Source: CAVQCX01 sp963775335 (lineage in GTDB: Bacteria > Pseudomonadota > Gammaproteobacteria > Chromatiales > Chromatiaceae). From it: a stretch of 64,000 bases of DNA. Position numbers and translations under genes: made by a program. Every line of letters starts with the position of its first letter. Position 1 is the stretch's first letter. The notes under the pieces are model-generated. The model was not told where the DNA came from. It saw only the letters and a list, made by a program, of their open reading frames with translations, and searched no databases. The stretch spans positions 248,001 to 312,000 of the forward strand of contig CAVZIJ010000002.1 of NCBI GenBank assembly GCA_963775335.1. The letters are read 5' to 3'. This document shows, piece by piece, positions 46,529-58,648 of this stretch.

Positions 46529-46862
46529 GAGAGCACTATCCGGGACCCGTCGCAACGCTAATTTAACGGTATTGACCCTAACCCGGGGCCGCCCCGGGAT
46601 TCTCCCTCTCCCACCGGGTGAGGACGGCGGTGAGAGGATCGGAACATCCCCGTTGAGATCCGATCCGTCCCCTCGTCTCGAGGTTCCCGGCCCGCGGCCT
46701 GAGGCCTTCTTGAAACCCACGAGAGCCGACGGGGCATGGAACAGAAAAAAGCTGACAGCGAACGTGCGACGCCCGGTAAGATGCCTGGGGGCCTGTCGAC
46801 AGGCTCCTAGAGTCCGGCGTCCTCCCCGCCCGAGGGCGAGTACGCGTGAGAGGGTCCACTCG

Positions 46863-48011
46863 ATGATACGCCGTCACCCCATCTTCAAACTGCTCAGCCT
46901 GTGCACCGTCGCACTTCTGGCGGGCTGCTCGACCCAGCAGGCTGTCACCGGTGATCTGGGCACCTCCGGCTCCGCCCCCGGCGTGAGCGCCCTCGACCTC
47001 AGGCATGCCCGATCGCTGGACGCGATTGTCGCGGAGATGGCCGGCGACGACGTGGTCTTCATCGGCGAGCGCCACGACCGCTACGGCGATCACCTCAATC
47101 AGCTCGCGGTTATCCGGGCGCTGGCCGCGCGCTGGCCCGACATGGCCATCGGCATGGAGGCCTTCCAGCGTCCCTACCAGGGCGCCCTGGATGATTACGT
47201 GGCTGGCCGTATCGACGAGACCGAGATGCTCGAGCGCACCCAATACTTCGACCGCTGGCGCTTCGACTACCGTCTCTATCGCCCGATCCTGCGCTTCGCC
47301 CGCGAGCACCGGATCCCCGTGATAGCCCTGAATCTGCCCGAAGAGGTCACCCACAAGGTCGGCGCCCAGGGCCCCGAGGCTCTCGACGCGAGCCAGAAAG
47401 CCATGCTGCCCCGCAAGATCGATCGAAACGACGCTGCCTACACGGAGCGCATCAAGGAGGTATTCGAGGAGCACCCTGTCACCCCGAGCCACAGCTTCGA
47501 TCGGTTCCTGGAGGTGCAGCTGCTGTGGGACGAGGGCATGGCGGAGACCGCTGCGGACTACTTGCGCGCCCATCCCGGTCGACACATGGTGGTCCTGGCC
47601 GGGACCGGCCATGTCGCCTGGCGCTCGGGCATCCCAAACCGCCTCGCGCGGCGGATTCCGGTCAAGAGCGCGATCCTGATCAGCCGGCCCGAGGGGCTGT
47701 TCGAGCTGGGCGACGCGGACTTCCTGCTGCTCGCCCCCTCGGAGGAGCTTCCCCCGGCCGGGCTCATGGGCGTCTACCTTGAGAAAGCCAAAGGCGGCGT
47801 ACGCGTGCTCAAAGCCCTGGAGCACAGCGGCGCCGCCAACGCAGGGGTGCACGAAGGCGACCTCATCACCGCCGTCAACGGCCATCCCGTGCGCAGCGCC
47901 GGCGACATCAAGGCCCTCCTGCTCGACCGCCGCCCGGGTGACCGCGTCCGTGTGGAGCTGCGCCGCGGAAAAGAGGCCTTGACCAAGGACCTGGTGCTAG
48001 GCGGAGTCTGA
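46863..48011 (+). CDS. ChaN-like lipoprotein with C-terminal PDZ domain
   Basis: This 382-residue lipoprotein has a signal with lipobox ALLAGC (C22). The middle (about 55-290) is a ChaN/PF04187-type domain, related to Tiki-like folds, with VVFIGERHDRYGDH, MAIGMEAFQRPYQ and VVLAGTGHVAW. ChaN proteins bind heme or hydrolyse peptides, and which applies here is unknown. The C-terminus (about 300-382) is a PDZ domain with GVRVLKALEHSGAANAGVHEGD and a typical PDZ ending. The ATG follows GAGAGGG. The neighbouring divergent gene encodes a secreted M1 peptidase, which may act in the same compartment. Confidence 0.85.
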   Translation: MIRRHPIFKLLSLCTVALLAGCSTQQAVTGDLGTSGSAPGVSALDLRHARSLDAIVAEMAGDDVVFIGERHDRYGDHLNQLAVIRALAARWPDMAIGMEAFQRPYQGALDDYVAGRIDETEMLERTQYFDRWRFDYRLYRPILRFAREHRIPVIALNLPEEVTHKVGAQGPEALDASQKAMLPRKIDRNDAAYTERIKEVFEEHPVTPSHSFDRFLEVQLLWDEGMAETAADYLRAHPGRHMVVLAGTGHVAWRSGIPNRLARRIPVKSAILISRPEGLFELGDADFLLLAPSEELPPAGLMGVYLEKAKGGVRVLKALEHSGAANAGVHEGDLITAVNGHPVRSAGDIKALLLDRRPGDRVRVELRRGKEALTKDLVLGGV

Positions 48012-48036
48012 AACTGCCGGAGCCCTCGGTGCGTCT

Positions 48037-50688
48037 TCAGGAACGCTCCAGGCTCTTGGCCGCGATCTCGTAGACGTCCTTGGACACCCCGGCGGTGCCG
48101 AGCACGCGCTCGAGCTGCGCCCTCATCAGGGCCTGGCGCGCCTCGTCGTAGCGGCGCCAGCGGGCCATGGTGCGCAGCATCCGAGAGGCGATCTGGGGGT
48201 TGAGCGCATCGAGCTCCAACACCCGGTCGGCGAGAAAAGCATAGCCCTCGCCCGAGGGCTCGTGGAAGCGAGCCGGGTTGCCCCCCGCGAACGCGCCGAT
48301 CAGGCTGCGCACCTTATTGGGATTGCGGATCGAGAAGGCCGGGTGGCCGATCAGCGTCTTCACTCGCTCGAGGGTATCGCGGTGCTTGGAGGACGCCTGG
48401 ATGGCGAACCACTTGTCGAGCACCAGGGGATCCTGGCGCCAACGCTCGTAGAATTCGCCCAGGGCCGCCTCACGCTCCGGGGCGTCGGAATCCACGAGCA
48501 ATCCGAGGGCGGCGATCACATCGGTCATGTTGTGCGCCGCATGGAACTGCTCCAGACAGAGCGCACGGCCGTCCGCGTCGTCGGGCCGCATCAGGTAGGA
48601 CAGGCACAGGTTCTTGAGGGACCGCCGACCGATGGAAGCGGGCGCCAGATCGTAGGGACCGGTCTCGCGGCCCGCCTGGTGGACCCGCAGCAGATCCTCC
48701 CGCAACGCCTGGGAGATCCGCAGCTTGAGCCCCTCGCGCACCGCGTGGATGCCGTCCACGTCCACCACCGCCATCTGATCGCCCAGGTAGGACTCCGCCG
48801 GCAGGGAGAGCACCTCGGCAACCAACGCCGGGTCGGCATTGGGATCGGTCAGCGTCTTGCGGAACGCCGCGATAAAGCCTTCCGGGACCTCGGAGTCCCG
48901 CCCTTCTGCCCGGGCAGCCACCCCGCGCAGGATGACGCGCTGCGCGAGCTCCTGGGCCGCGTCCCAGCGGTTGAAATCGTCGCCGTCCTGGGCTTCGAGG
49001 AACATCAGGTCCTCATCGGTACGATCGAGAAGGACCTTCACGGGAGCAGCGAAGGCGCGATTGATCGACGCAACCGGACGGGCCGGAAGGCCGACGAAAT
49101 CGATCACCGTCTCGCGCTCGCGAAGCTCCAGCACCCGGGTGGCCGACGGCACGGCGTCCTCTCCGGCGAGCCTCGGCGGCAGGTCCTTGCCGTCGGGACC
49201 GACCAGCCCGAGAGCCAGGGGAATGTGCATCGCCGGCTTATCCCGCTGGCCCGGCGTGTCCGGGACCTGCTGGCGCAGGGTCAGGCGATAGCGCCCTCCG
49301 TCCTCGTCCCAGTCATCAGATACGCGCAGCTCCGGAGTGCCAGCCAGCTCGTACCAGAGCCGGAACTGGCCGAGATCGCGCCCGCTCGCCGCCTCCATGC
49401 AGCGCACGAAGTCGTCGGTGGTCACGGCCTGCCCGTCGTGGCGAGCGAAATACAGGTCCGTGGCCTCGCGGAACAGCTCCGGGCCCAGCAGGTGGGCCTG
49501 CATGCGCACCACCTCGGCGCCCTTCTCGTAGACCGTGGACGTATAGAAATTGTTGATCTCGATGTAGGAATCCGGGCGCACCGGATGGGCCATGGGACCG
49601 GCGTCTTCGGCAAACTGCTGCGCGCGCAGGGTGCGCACTTGTCCGATGCGCTCGACCCCGCGTGAGCCCATGTCGGCGGAGAACTCCTGGTCGCGGAAGA
49701 CCGTGAAGCCCTCCTTGAGGCTCAACTGAAACCAGTCCCGGCAGGTGATGCGGTTGCCCGTCCAGTTGTGGAAATACTCGTGGGCGATCACCCGCTCGAT
49801 GCCCTGGAAGTCCCGATCTGTGGCCGTCTCCGGACGAGCCAGCACATACTTGGCGTTGAAGACGTTGAGCCCCTTGTTCTCCATCGCGCCCATGTTGAAG
49901 TCGTTGACCGCGACGATCATGTAGATATCCAGATCGTACTCGCGACCATAGCGCTCCTCGTCCCAGCGCATCGCCCTCTTGAGCGAGGCCATGGCATGGT
50001 CGCACTTGTCGACGTTCTCGGGCTCCACGTAGATACGAAGTGGGACTTCCCGACCCGACGCGGTGCCGAAGCGATCCTCGATCCAGCGCAGGTCCCCCGC
50101 GATCAAGGCAAACAGGTAGGTCGGCTTCGGAAAGGGGTCCTCCCAGGTCACGAAGTGCCGCCCGCCCGCGAGATCCCCCTGCTGCACCGGGTTGCCGTTG
50201 GAGAGCAGCACGGGATAGCGGGCGCGGTCCGCCTCGATCGTCGTGGTGAAGCGCGACATGACATCGGGACGGTCCAAGAACCATGTGATCCTGCGAAATC
50301 CCTCGGGCTCACACTGCGTGCAGAACAGGCCGCCGACCTTGTAGAGACCCTCCAGGGCGGTGTTCTCCTGGGGCCGGACGCGCACCTCGGACTCCAGGGT
50401 GAAGGTGTCCGGGACACCCAGAACCCTCAAGCCTTCGGCATCGACCTGGTATTCCTCTGCCTCCAGGGGCCGCCCGTCCAGGCACAGCTCCAGCAGCGCG
50501 AGCTTCTCCCCGTGCAGGCGCAGGTCCGCAGAAGCCGATTCGGCCGCCGGGTTGCGGCGCACATCGAGTCGGGCGCGCACCAGGGTCTCCTGTTCGTCCA
50601 ACAGGAACCGCAACTCCACCCGGTCGATGAGGAATTGCGGTGGACGGTAGTCGGCGAGGCGGATGGGTTGAGGGGTCTCTCGCAGCAT
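48037..50688 (-). CDS. pepN: Aminopeptidase N
   Basis: PepN is the main cytosolic aminopeptidase, removing N-terminal residues from peptides. The 883-residue chain has the exopeptidase motif GAMENKGLN, the zinc motif HEYFH at 303-307 followed by NWTGNRITCRDWFQLSLKEG, and the C-terminal helical domain of the E. coli type. Length matches E. coli PepN (870). No signal peptide is present. It is convergent with the ChaN-PDZ gene across 25 bases. Confidence 0.97.
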   Translation of the reverse strand: MLRETPQPIRLADYRPPQFLIDRVELRFLLDEQETLVRARLDVRRNPAAESASADLRLHGEKLALLELCLDGRPLEAEEYQVDAEGLRVLGVPDTFTLESEVRVRPQENTALEGLYKVGGLFCTQCEPEGFRRITWFLDRPDVMSRFTTTIEADRARYPVLLSNGNPVQQGDLAGGRHFVTWEDPFPKPTYLFALIAGDLRWIEDRFGTASGREVPLRIYVEPENVDKCDHAMASLKRAMRWDEERYGREYDLDIYMIVAVNDFNMGAMENKGLNVFNAKYVLARPETATDRDFQGIERVIAHEYFHNWTGNRITCRDWFQLSLKEGFTVFRDQEFSADMGSRGVERIGQVRTLRAQQFAEDAGPMAHPVRPDSYIEINNFYTSTVYEKGAEVVRMQAHLLGPELFREATDLYFARHDGQAVTTDDFVRCMEAASGRDLGQFRLWYELAGTPELRVSDDWDEDGGRYRLTLRQQVPDTPGQRDKPAMHIPLALGLVGPDGKDLPPRLAGEDAVPSATRVLELRERETVIDFVGLPARPVASINRAFAAPVKVLLDRTDEDLMFLEAQDGDDFNRWDAAQELAQRVILRGVAARAEGRDSEVPEGFIAAFRKTLTDPNADPALVAEVLSLPAESYLGDQMAVVDVDGIHAVREGLKLRISQALREDLLRVHQAGRETGPYDLAPASIGRRSLKNLCLSYLMRPDDADGRALCLEQFHAAHNMTDVIAALGLLVDSDAPEREAALGEFYERWRQDPLVLDKWFAIQASSKHRDTLERVKTLIGHPAFSIRNPNKVRSLIGAFAGGNPARFHEPSGEGYAFLADRVLELDALNPQIASRMLRTMARWRRYDEARQALMRAQLERVLGTAGVSKDVYEIAAKSLERS

Positions 50689-51335
50689 CGAAGGCTCCGG
50701 GCTGAGATGGGCGACGTTAAATCAAGACCCGAGGGACGGGCCCGTCAGCTCATGTTAACCGGTCGGGCCGGCGGCGCGCTCTCAGCCTCCAAGAGGGTAA
50801 GCTGGTGTTGGACGAGACGGACCCGGGGGCCCTCGACGACATCTGCGCCCAGCATCTCGACCTGTCCATACCGGGGGGCCTGCGGAGCCTGTGCGTGCAG
50901 CCCGGTCAGGCCGAGCGCGGCGACGAGCCCGTGCCGGTGGTGTTGGGTGCCCAACGCGGGAGCATGTTGTCGCGCGTGCTGAACCGCCTGCGGGGTAGCT
51001 CACTCGCGCATCGTACCCACCACTACGCGCTGTATACGAAACGCCTGCTGTTGTCGATCATCACCCGGCGAGCAGACGCACAGGATCGCCTGCGGCGATG
51101 AGTACGACCGGATCCTTGCCTGTAATAAGCCCGGCAAGACCCGGGACGGACCGTTCGGGAACGGTACCTCGTCGCCATTGCCGCCGGGGTGGCGGCGATC
51201 GAGGCCTGCGTCCACTACCGCGCCTTTGGGAACAGGCGGTACGCCCAGGGTACAATGCGCCCCTCGGCCGATGCCCGCCTCCCACCGCATGGTGTCGGGC
51301 CCTCGGCCGTGTTACGCCCTGCAGTCGGAGGAGCC
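50689..51335. other. Gene-poor region upstream of the VWA gene
   Basis: This 647-base stretch between pepN and the VWA gene contains one possible short plus-strand gene (listed separately) and several GC-rich frames on both strands that do not match anything I know. No clear promoter, terminator or RNA gene was found. Confidence 0.4.
50805..51101 (+). CDS. Possible small hypothetical protein
   Basis: I do not recognise this 98-residue reading frame. It starts at GTG with GAGGG seven bases upstream and its codons use G or C heavily in the third position, as real genes here do. No signal peptide or membrane segment is visible, and there is no known motif. A minus-strand frame across the same bases also looks coding-like, and it may be a decayed gene end. 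It stands alone between pepN and the VWA gene. Confidence 0.3.
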   Translation: MLDETDPGALDDICAQHLDLSIPGGLRSLCVQPGQAERGDEPVPVVLGAQRGSMLSRVLNRLRGSSLAHRTHHYALYTKRLLLSIITRRADAQDRLRR

Positions 51336-53085
51336 ATGCCGCCCCGGTCCCCACACGCGAACCGCTGCCCGCGCTGGTTCTTGCCGTTCGCCGCCGCGCT
51401 GCTCCTCCTCGCTCAAGGCCTGACCGGAACGCCCGCCTGGGCGGCGACCGAGGGGAACCGCAACGTCGTTTTCATCCTCGACGCTTCGGGGAGTATGGGC
51501 GCCAAGATCGAGGGCCGAATAAAGATGGACGTCGCCAAGGAGGTGCTCTCGGATTTGATCGGCGACCTGCCCGGCGGCGTCGACATCGGCCTCGTCGCCT
51601 ACGGTCACCGGCATAAGGCAGACTGCAACGACGTGGAAGCCCTCGCGCCCCTCGGCCCCCTCGACCGAGAGGCGCTCGCCCAGAAGATCCTGTCCCTCGA
51701 CCACAAGGGCATGGCCCCGATCACGGCGTCGGTGCGCAAGGTCGCCGAGAGCCTCAGGGGCCGGTCCGAGCCGACGACCATCGTGCTCGTCAGCGCCGGC
51801 GGGGAGACCTGCGGAGGCGACCCCTGCGCCCTGGTGAAGGAGCTCAAGGCGTCGGGCCTGCATTTTGTCATGCACGTGATCGGGCTCGGGGTCACAGGCC
51901 GGGAGACCGAGCAGCTGGCCTGCATGGCGCAAGCCGGTGGGGGCTCCTATCTCGCCGCGACGGACGCCGAGGAATTCGCGTCGGCCGCCCAACGGGCCCT
52001 GGAGGAGACGGAGCAGACAGCAGGCGCGCTCAGCCTCAAGGCCACGCGCAACGGCCAGCCCGTCGACGCCTGGTACGAGGTCCGCCCCGCCGGGGCACCC
52101 TCGGCCACGGGACCCTTGGCCGCGAATCCCATCGGCGACCAGGGGGAGACGCTCAAGCTCGTTTCCGGGACATATGACATCAAGATCAGGGACACCCAGG
52201 ACGTCGGCAACCCGGTCGTATCCTTCTCGGGAGTCAAGGTCGCGGCCGGCAAAACGCTGGAGCGAATCGCGGACTTCTCCGGCGGCACCCTGAAGGTCAA
52301 GGCCCAGCGCAACGGCGGCCCCGTCGCCGCCTGGTTCGAACGTCTTCCCGGCGGTTGCCTCCGGGCAGGCCCAGGACGAGGCCGTCGCCTCGAGCCCGAT
52401 AGGGGAAGACGGCGAAACGGTCAAGCTGTCCCCGGGGGTGTATGACCTGCAGATCAAGGACATGGAGGATCCCGGAAATCCGGCCCAGAGCTTCAGCGGG
52501 ATCCGAATCGGCCCCGGCACGGTGGTCGAGAAAGTCGCCGACTTCTCCGGTGGGACCCTCAAGATGAAGGCCTTGCGCAACGGCAGCCCGATCGGCGCCT
52601 GGTTTTCCGTATTCAGGTCGGGGCACAGCCGCGACGACGACGAAGATCCCCTCGCCTCGAACCCGCTCGGGGAAGGAGGCGACTCGGTCCAGCTGACGCC
52701 CGGCGTCTATGACCTGGATATCACGGATCCGGAGGACCTGGGCCACCCGGTCGCGCACTTTTCGGCTATCAAGATCCAGCCCGGCGCGACAGTCGAGAAA
52801 CGCGCCAAATTCTCCGGGGGCACCCTGAGGCTGAAAGCCACCATGGGTGGGCAACCGGTCGCGGCCTGGTACCTCATATATCGGGGTACGGCCGCGACGA
52901 GCAGCGGCGAGCGCGAGCCCCTGGCCTCCAACCCCATCGGCGAGGACGGAGAGACCCTCGAGCTGACCGCCGGGGTCTACGACCTGAAGATCAAGTACAG
53001 CGACGAGACTGGAGAGAAGGTCCTGGACTTCCCGGACATCGCCATTCGGCCCGGGAAAGTCGTCGAGAAAGCCGGGGTCTTCTAA
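51336..53085 (+). pseudogene. Secreted von Willebrand factor A protein with four repeat modules, frameshifted
   Basis: From ATG 51336, behind GGAGGA, the frame encodes a signal peptide (about 1-37, ending PAWA) and a VWA domain (about 43-220) with a MIDAS motif, DASGS in VFILDASGSMG. Four related modules of about 88 residues follow. The frame breaks in module 2 near 52338-52342, where one extra base lies at TTCGAACG; after that the other frame continues cleanly to 53085. The corrected protein would be about 582 residues. VWA domains bind metal and mediate protein contacts. The module repeats the phrases NPIGEDGET, GVYDL, PGKTVEK and DFSGGTLK. No partner secretion gene is adjacent. Confidence 0.78.
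52023..53082 (+). repeat. Four tandem coding repeats of about 88 residues
   Basis: Module starts at 52023, 52284, 52552 and 52819. Each copy begins G-T/A-L-x-x-K-A, then NG-x-P, then A-W-Y/F, then NP-I/L-G, then L-x-x-G-x-Y-D, then a PG-x-x-V/L-E-K/R close. The copies differ clearly, so the duplication is old and not an assembly artefact of identical sequence. Confidence 0.8.
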
Positions 53086-53389
53086 CCAGGGCTCGTCGCG
53101 AGGCGCCCGAGATGCGCGTGCATACAAGGCGCTGCCCGGACGGACCGCGGCTCCCCAACGGGCCTTGAACCTAGAACCGGCTGAGACTTACGGCAAGACT
53201 CAACAGTGTTGGACAACCCTTCCGCCGCGGTAGGACTCCTGCTCTTGGTGGGGACTCGCCCGCACCGGTGCGCTTCACTACAGAGCGGCGCCGCTTCTCC
53301 CCCTCAAATATCCACCTTCTTCCAACCCGGGTAGACCCCCTTCCCGGCCCCCTGCTAGCATTCCGGGTCCGCATTGGAGGAGCCGTACC
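53086..53389. other. Intergenic region, nothing recognised
   Basis: This 304-base gap between the VWA gene and grxC contains no convincing reading frame, RNA gene or terminator. A GGAG site lies directly before grxC. Confidence 0.4.
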
Positions 53390-53707
53390 ATGCCGCACGT
53401 CGTCGTCTACACGACCGCCATTTGTCCGTACTGCGTCCGTGCCAAGATGCTGCTGACCCGCAAAGGGGTGAGCTACGAGGAGATCCGCATCGACCACGAC
53501 CACGCCCGCATGGTCGAGATGATCCAGCGCAGCCGGCGCCGCACCGTGCCCCAGGTCTTCATCGACGATTACCACGTCGGCGGCTACGATGACATGGCCG
53601 AGCTCGACGCCTTCGGCAAGCTCGATCCGCTGCTCGGGCTGGCCCCCCACGACGACGAGGCCGCCGTGGCCCACGCGGTGGACGCCTCGGAGGACGGTCC
53701 CACCTGA
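53390..53707 (+). CDS. grxC: Glutaredoxin 3 (GrxC)
   Basis: This 105-residue dithiol glutaredoxin has the active-site CPYC at residues 12-15 (TAICPYCVRAKMLL) and the glutathione-site motifs TVPQVFIDD and GGYDDMAEL. It reduces disulfides and mixed disulfides with glutathione in the cytosol. A C-terminal tail of about 20 residues beyond the usual length is acidic. A GGAGGAG ribosome-binding site is present. It is five bases from hslR and probably co-transcribed with it. Confidence 0.95.
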   Translation: MPHVVVYTTAICPYCVRAKMLLTRKGVSYEEIRIDHDHARMVEMIQRSRRRTVPQVFIDDYHVGGYDDMAELDAFGKLDPLLGLAPHDDEAAVAHAVDASEDGPT

Positions 53708-53712
53708 GCGCC

Positions 53713-54111
53713 ATGAGCAACCCCGCGCAGCCCGGCGTTCGGCTCGACAAGTGGCTCTGGGCCGCGCGCTTCTTCAAGACCCGGCAGCTCGCCGTGGAGG
53801 CGATCAACGGCGGCAAGGTGCACTTGAACGGTCAGCGCAGCAAGCCCGGCAAGGAGGTGCGGCTCGGGGCCCTGCTGGACATCACCAAGGGCGAGCTGGC
53901 TTGGTCCGTGAGAGTGCTGGGGGTGTCCGAGCGGCGGGGCCCGGCCGCCGAGGCCCAGAAGCTGTACGAGGAGACAGCCGACAGCATCCGCCGGCGGGGA
54001 GAGGCCCAGGAGCAGCGGCGCCTTCTGCATGCCGCCGCCGGCCAGCCAGGGGGTCGACCCAACAAACGCGACCGCCGCATGATCCACCGCTTCAAGCAGG
54101 AAAACGGCTGA
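53713..54111 (+). CDS. hslR: Heat shock protein 15 (Hsp15), S4-domain ribosome rescue factor
   Basis: This 132-residue RNA-binding protein has an S4 domain at residues 8-70 (RLDKWLWAARFFKTRQLA and KVHLNGQRSKPGKEV). Hsp15 binds the 50S subunit carrying nascent chain with a free tRNA, returning it to the translating state after heat shock. The basic tail with NKRDRRMIHRF is typical. It lies between grxC and the cysteine-rich gene, which starts four bases after its stop. Confidence 0.94.
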   Translation: MSNPAQPGVRLDKWLWAARFFKTRQLAVEAINGGKVHLNGQRSKPGKEVRLGALLDITKGELAWSVRVLGVSERRGPAAEAQKLYEETADSIRRRGEAQEQRRLLHAAAGQPGGRPNKRDRRMIHRFKQENG

Positions 54112-54115
54112 TCCC

Positions 54116-54575
54116 GTGGACCAGGACGCCTTCCGACGCACCTACCGCAACGTCAACGAGCGTCCCTGCGTCTTCGAAAAGAGCATCCTGACCAATCAGT
54201 GCCTTTGCCCCCAGGCCGAGCGTTTCTGCATCGCCGAGCGCGAGGGGGTGCACTGCCGCTCGGACAGCGCCCAGACCCAGTGCGTGGAGTGGCTGGAGCT
54301 GGTGCGGGTGAATGCCCGATTTGCCCTGAAGTCGGACCAGGAGCGCCGCGCCCTGCCCCACGCCAAGGCGATGCGGGTGCAGATGGGCGGATTGCGTGGC
54401 CTGCACCGGGCGCTCGACCCGGACGCGGACCCGCCCCAGCCGATCCCGAGACGTCCATGCCCTGCTCAATCGCGCCCGCGAGGCCTTCAACTCCCTGGAC
54501 CTGATGCCCTTCAGCGAAGTCATCCGCGAGGTCGCGGCCTACCAGGGCCGGCCGCGCAGAAGCCGCCGCGACTGA
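54116..54575 (+). pseudogene. Cysteine-rich conserved protein, frameshifted near its C-terminus
   Basis: The frame starts at GTG 54116, four bases after hslR. The first 110 residues carry six cysteines at C18, C29, C31, C38, C47 and C56, a dense cluster that could bind metal or an iron-sulfur centre. Near 54440-54450 one extra base, best explained as an extra C in ATCCCGAG, shifts the frame. After that another frame gives a sensible C-terminus with AREAFNSLDL and stops at 54575. The corrected protein is about 152 residues. I recall similar uncharacterised proteins in related sulfur bacteria but cannot name a family. A sequencing error is an alternative to true loss. Confidence 0.65.
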
Positions 54576-54669
54576 CCGCCGGCAGGTCCGCCCGGCGATG
54601 CCGGCTCAGGTATAATCCGCCGTTTCGCCCATCCGCTCCCCTCTCGCAAGACCAAGCACTCAGCCGACG

Positions 54670-57564
<2,895 letters not shown>

Positions 57565-57973
57565 GCGCCGGGGCGGCTGCGTGCCGGGGGTCCTGCCCAC
57601 CGCCACGTACTCCTCGGCCAGGTCCTTACGGATTGTTGTCGTCGGAGCCGGGCGATCGGGCCCCGAGAATGTGCGGCCATAGCCGTCGATCGCTGCGGCC
57701 GAACCAGCTCCTGCCGTCCGGACATCCAGTCAGGCGGCCGGCGGAGCCGACACGCGGCTAATATAGGCCAGGACGGCCGGACCACGGCCGACTGGGCCCG
57801 GACAAGTGGCCGATCCCGGGTGCTCGCACGACTCGGTGACCGTCCCCCCGCAGCCAGCCATCAAGCTACGGACGCCGACAGGGGACGTGGAATTCGCACC
57901 CCCCCCGCTGACGCCCAAGAGGGGGCGCCGAGCTACCGTCGTCAGGACGGATACCGGGCGTCGTATGCAAGCT
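57565..57973. other. Intergenic region downstream of valS
   Basis: This 409-base gap lies between the convergent valS and hemerythrin-like genes. It has no convincing gene, RNA or terminator; a few short inverted repeats are present but no T-run. Confidence 0.4.
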
Positions 57974-58420
57974 TCAAGCGACGTGCCTCTCGACGCCTTT
58001 AAGCTCGCGAATGAGCGGGTAGAGTTGCTCGACCTCATCCTGAATGCGGTCCAGGACCAGCTCGAACATCTCGCGGGTCTCCTTGAGGAATTCGTCGTAC
58101 TCCCCGATCACGAGCTCCTTGCGCTTCATCCTGCACCACTTCTGAAGATACTGGGCGAAGATCCGCTTGATCTCCTTGGAGCCGCCCAGGAAGCGGTCGG
58201 CCAAATTGTTGACCCGGCGATCTTTGTGCGTCAGCAGCTTGGAATACAGATCGCTGTCCGTGGCCTCGAGATGGCCCTTGACCTCTTCCACGTAACGGAA
58301 GAAGAGGTCACAGGTGACTGACGAGTCACAGAGCGAGCGATTGCCCAACAGGTGAGTCAGGACGTTGGTGAGCTCCGTGATGCGGTCGTTCTGTTCATTC
58401 AGCTGGTTGATAGTGGCCAT
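57974..58420 (-). CDS. Hemerythrin-like helical protein
   Basis: This 148-residue protein is almost entirely helical and resembles hemerythrin-type four-helix bundles, with the phrase FFRYVEEVKGHLEATDSDLYSKLL holding one predicted His-Asp pair. Only some of the usual iron ligands are visible, so oxygen or iron binding is uncertain. I start at ATG 58420 (MATINQL), preceded by GGGGG eight bases upstream; an ATG at 58435 is an alternative. No signal peptide is present. The gene stands alone, with a 230-base AT-rich region upstream. Confidence 0.6.
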   Translation of the reverse strand: MATINQLNEQNDRITELTNVLTHLLGNRSLCDSSVTCDLFFRYVEEVKGHLEATDSDLYSKLLTHKDRRVNNLADRFLGGSKEIKRIFAQYLQKWCRMKRKELVIGEYDEFLKETREMFELVLDRIQDEVEQLYPLIRELKGVERHVA

Positions 58421-58648
58421 TGGTGCTACCCCCATTCGGACGCCTTTCAGGTGGGCTCGTGCCGTGCCTCCTGGAGCCGGATCATCCGGCCGGCGATAGG
58501 TTTATAAGCAATTAATAAAGCAAAAATCCTCCTGCCCTCTGTGGGCCTTTGGTCTTCATGATAACGGGCCTTGCATTCCCGTCAACTGAGGAAACTCCTA
58601 AAGATTTACCGGCTATCGCACCTGCGAAGCGAGCACGGCGATGCGGAC

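Noticed and set aside
46560..46640. GC-rich repeats in the gap before the ChaN-PDZ gene as a possible insertion element
   Set aside because: No transposase, terminal repeats or target duplication were found.
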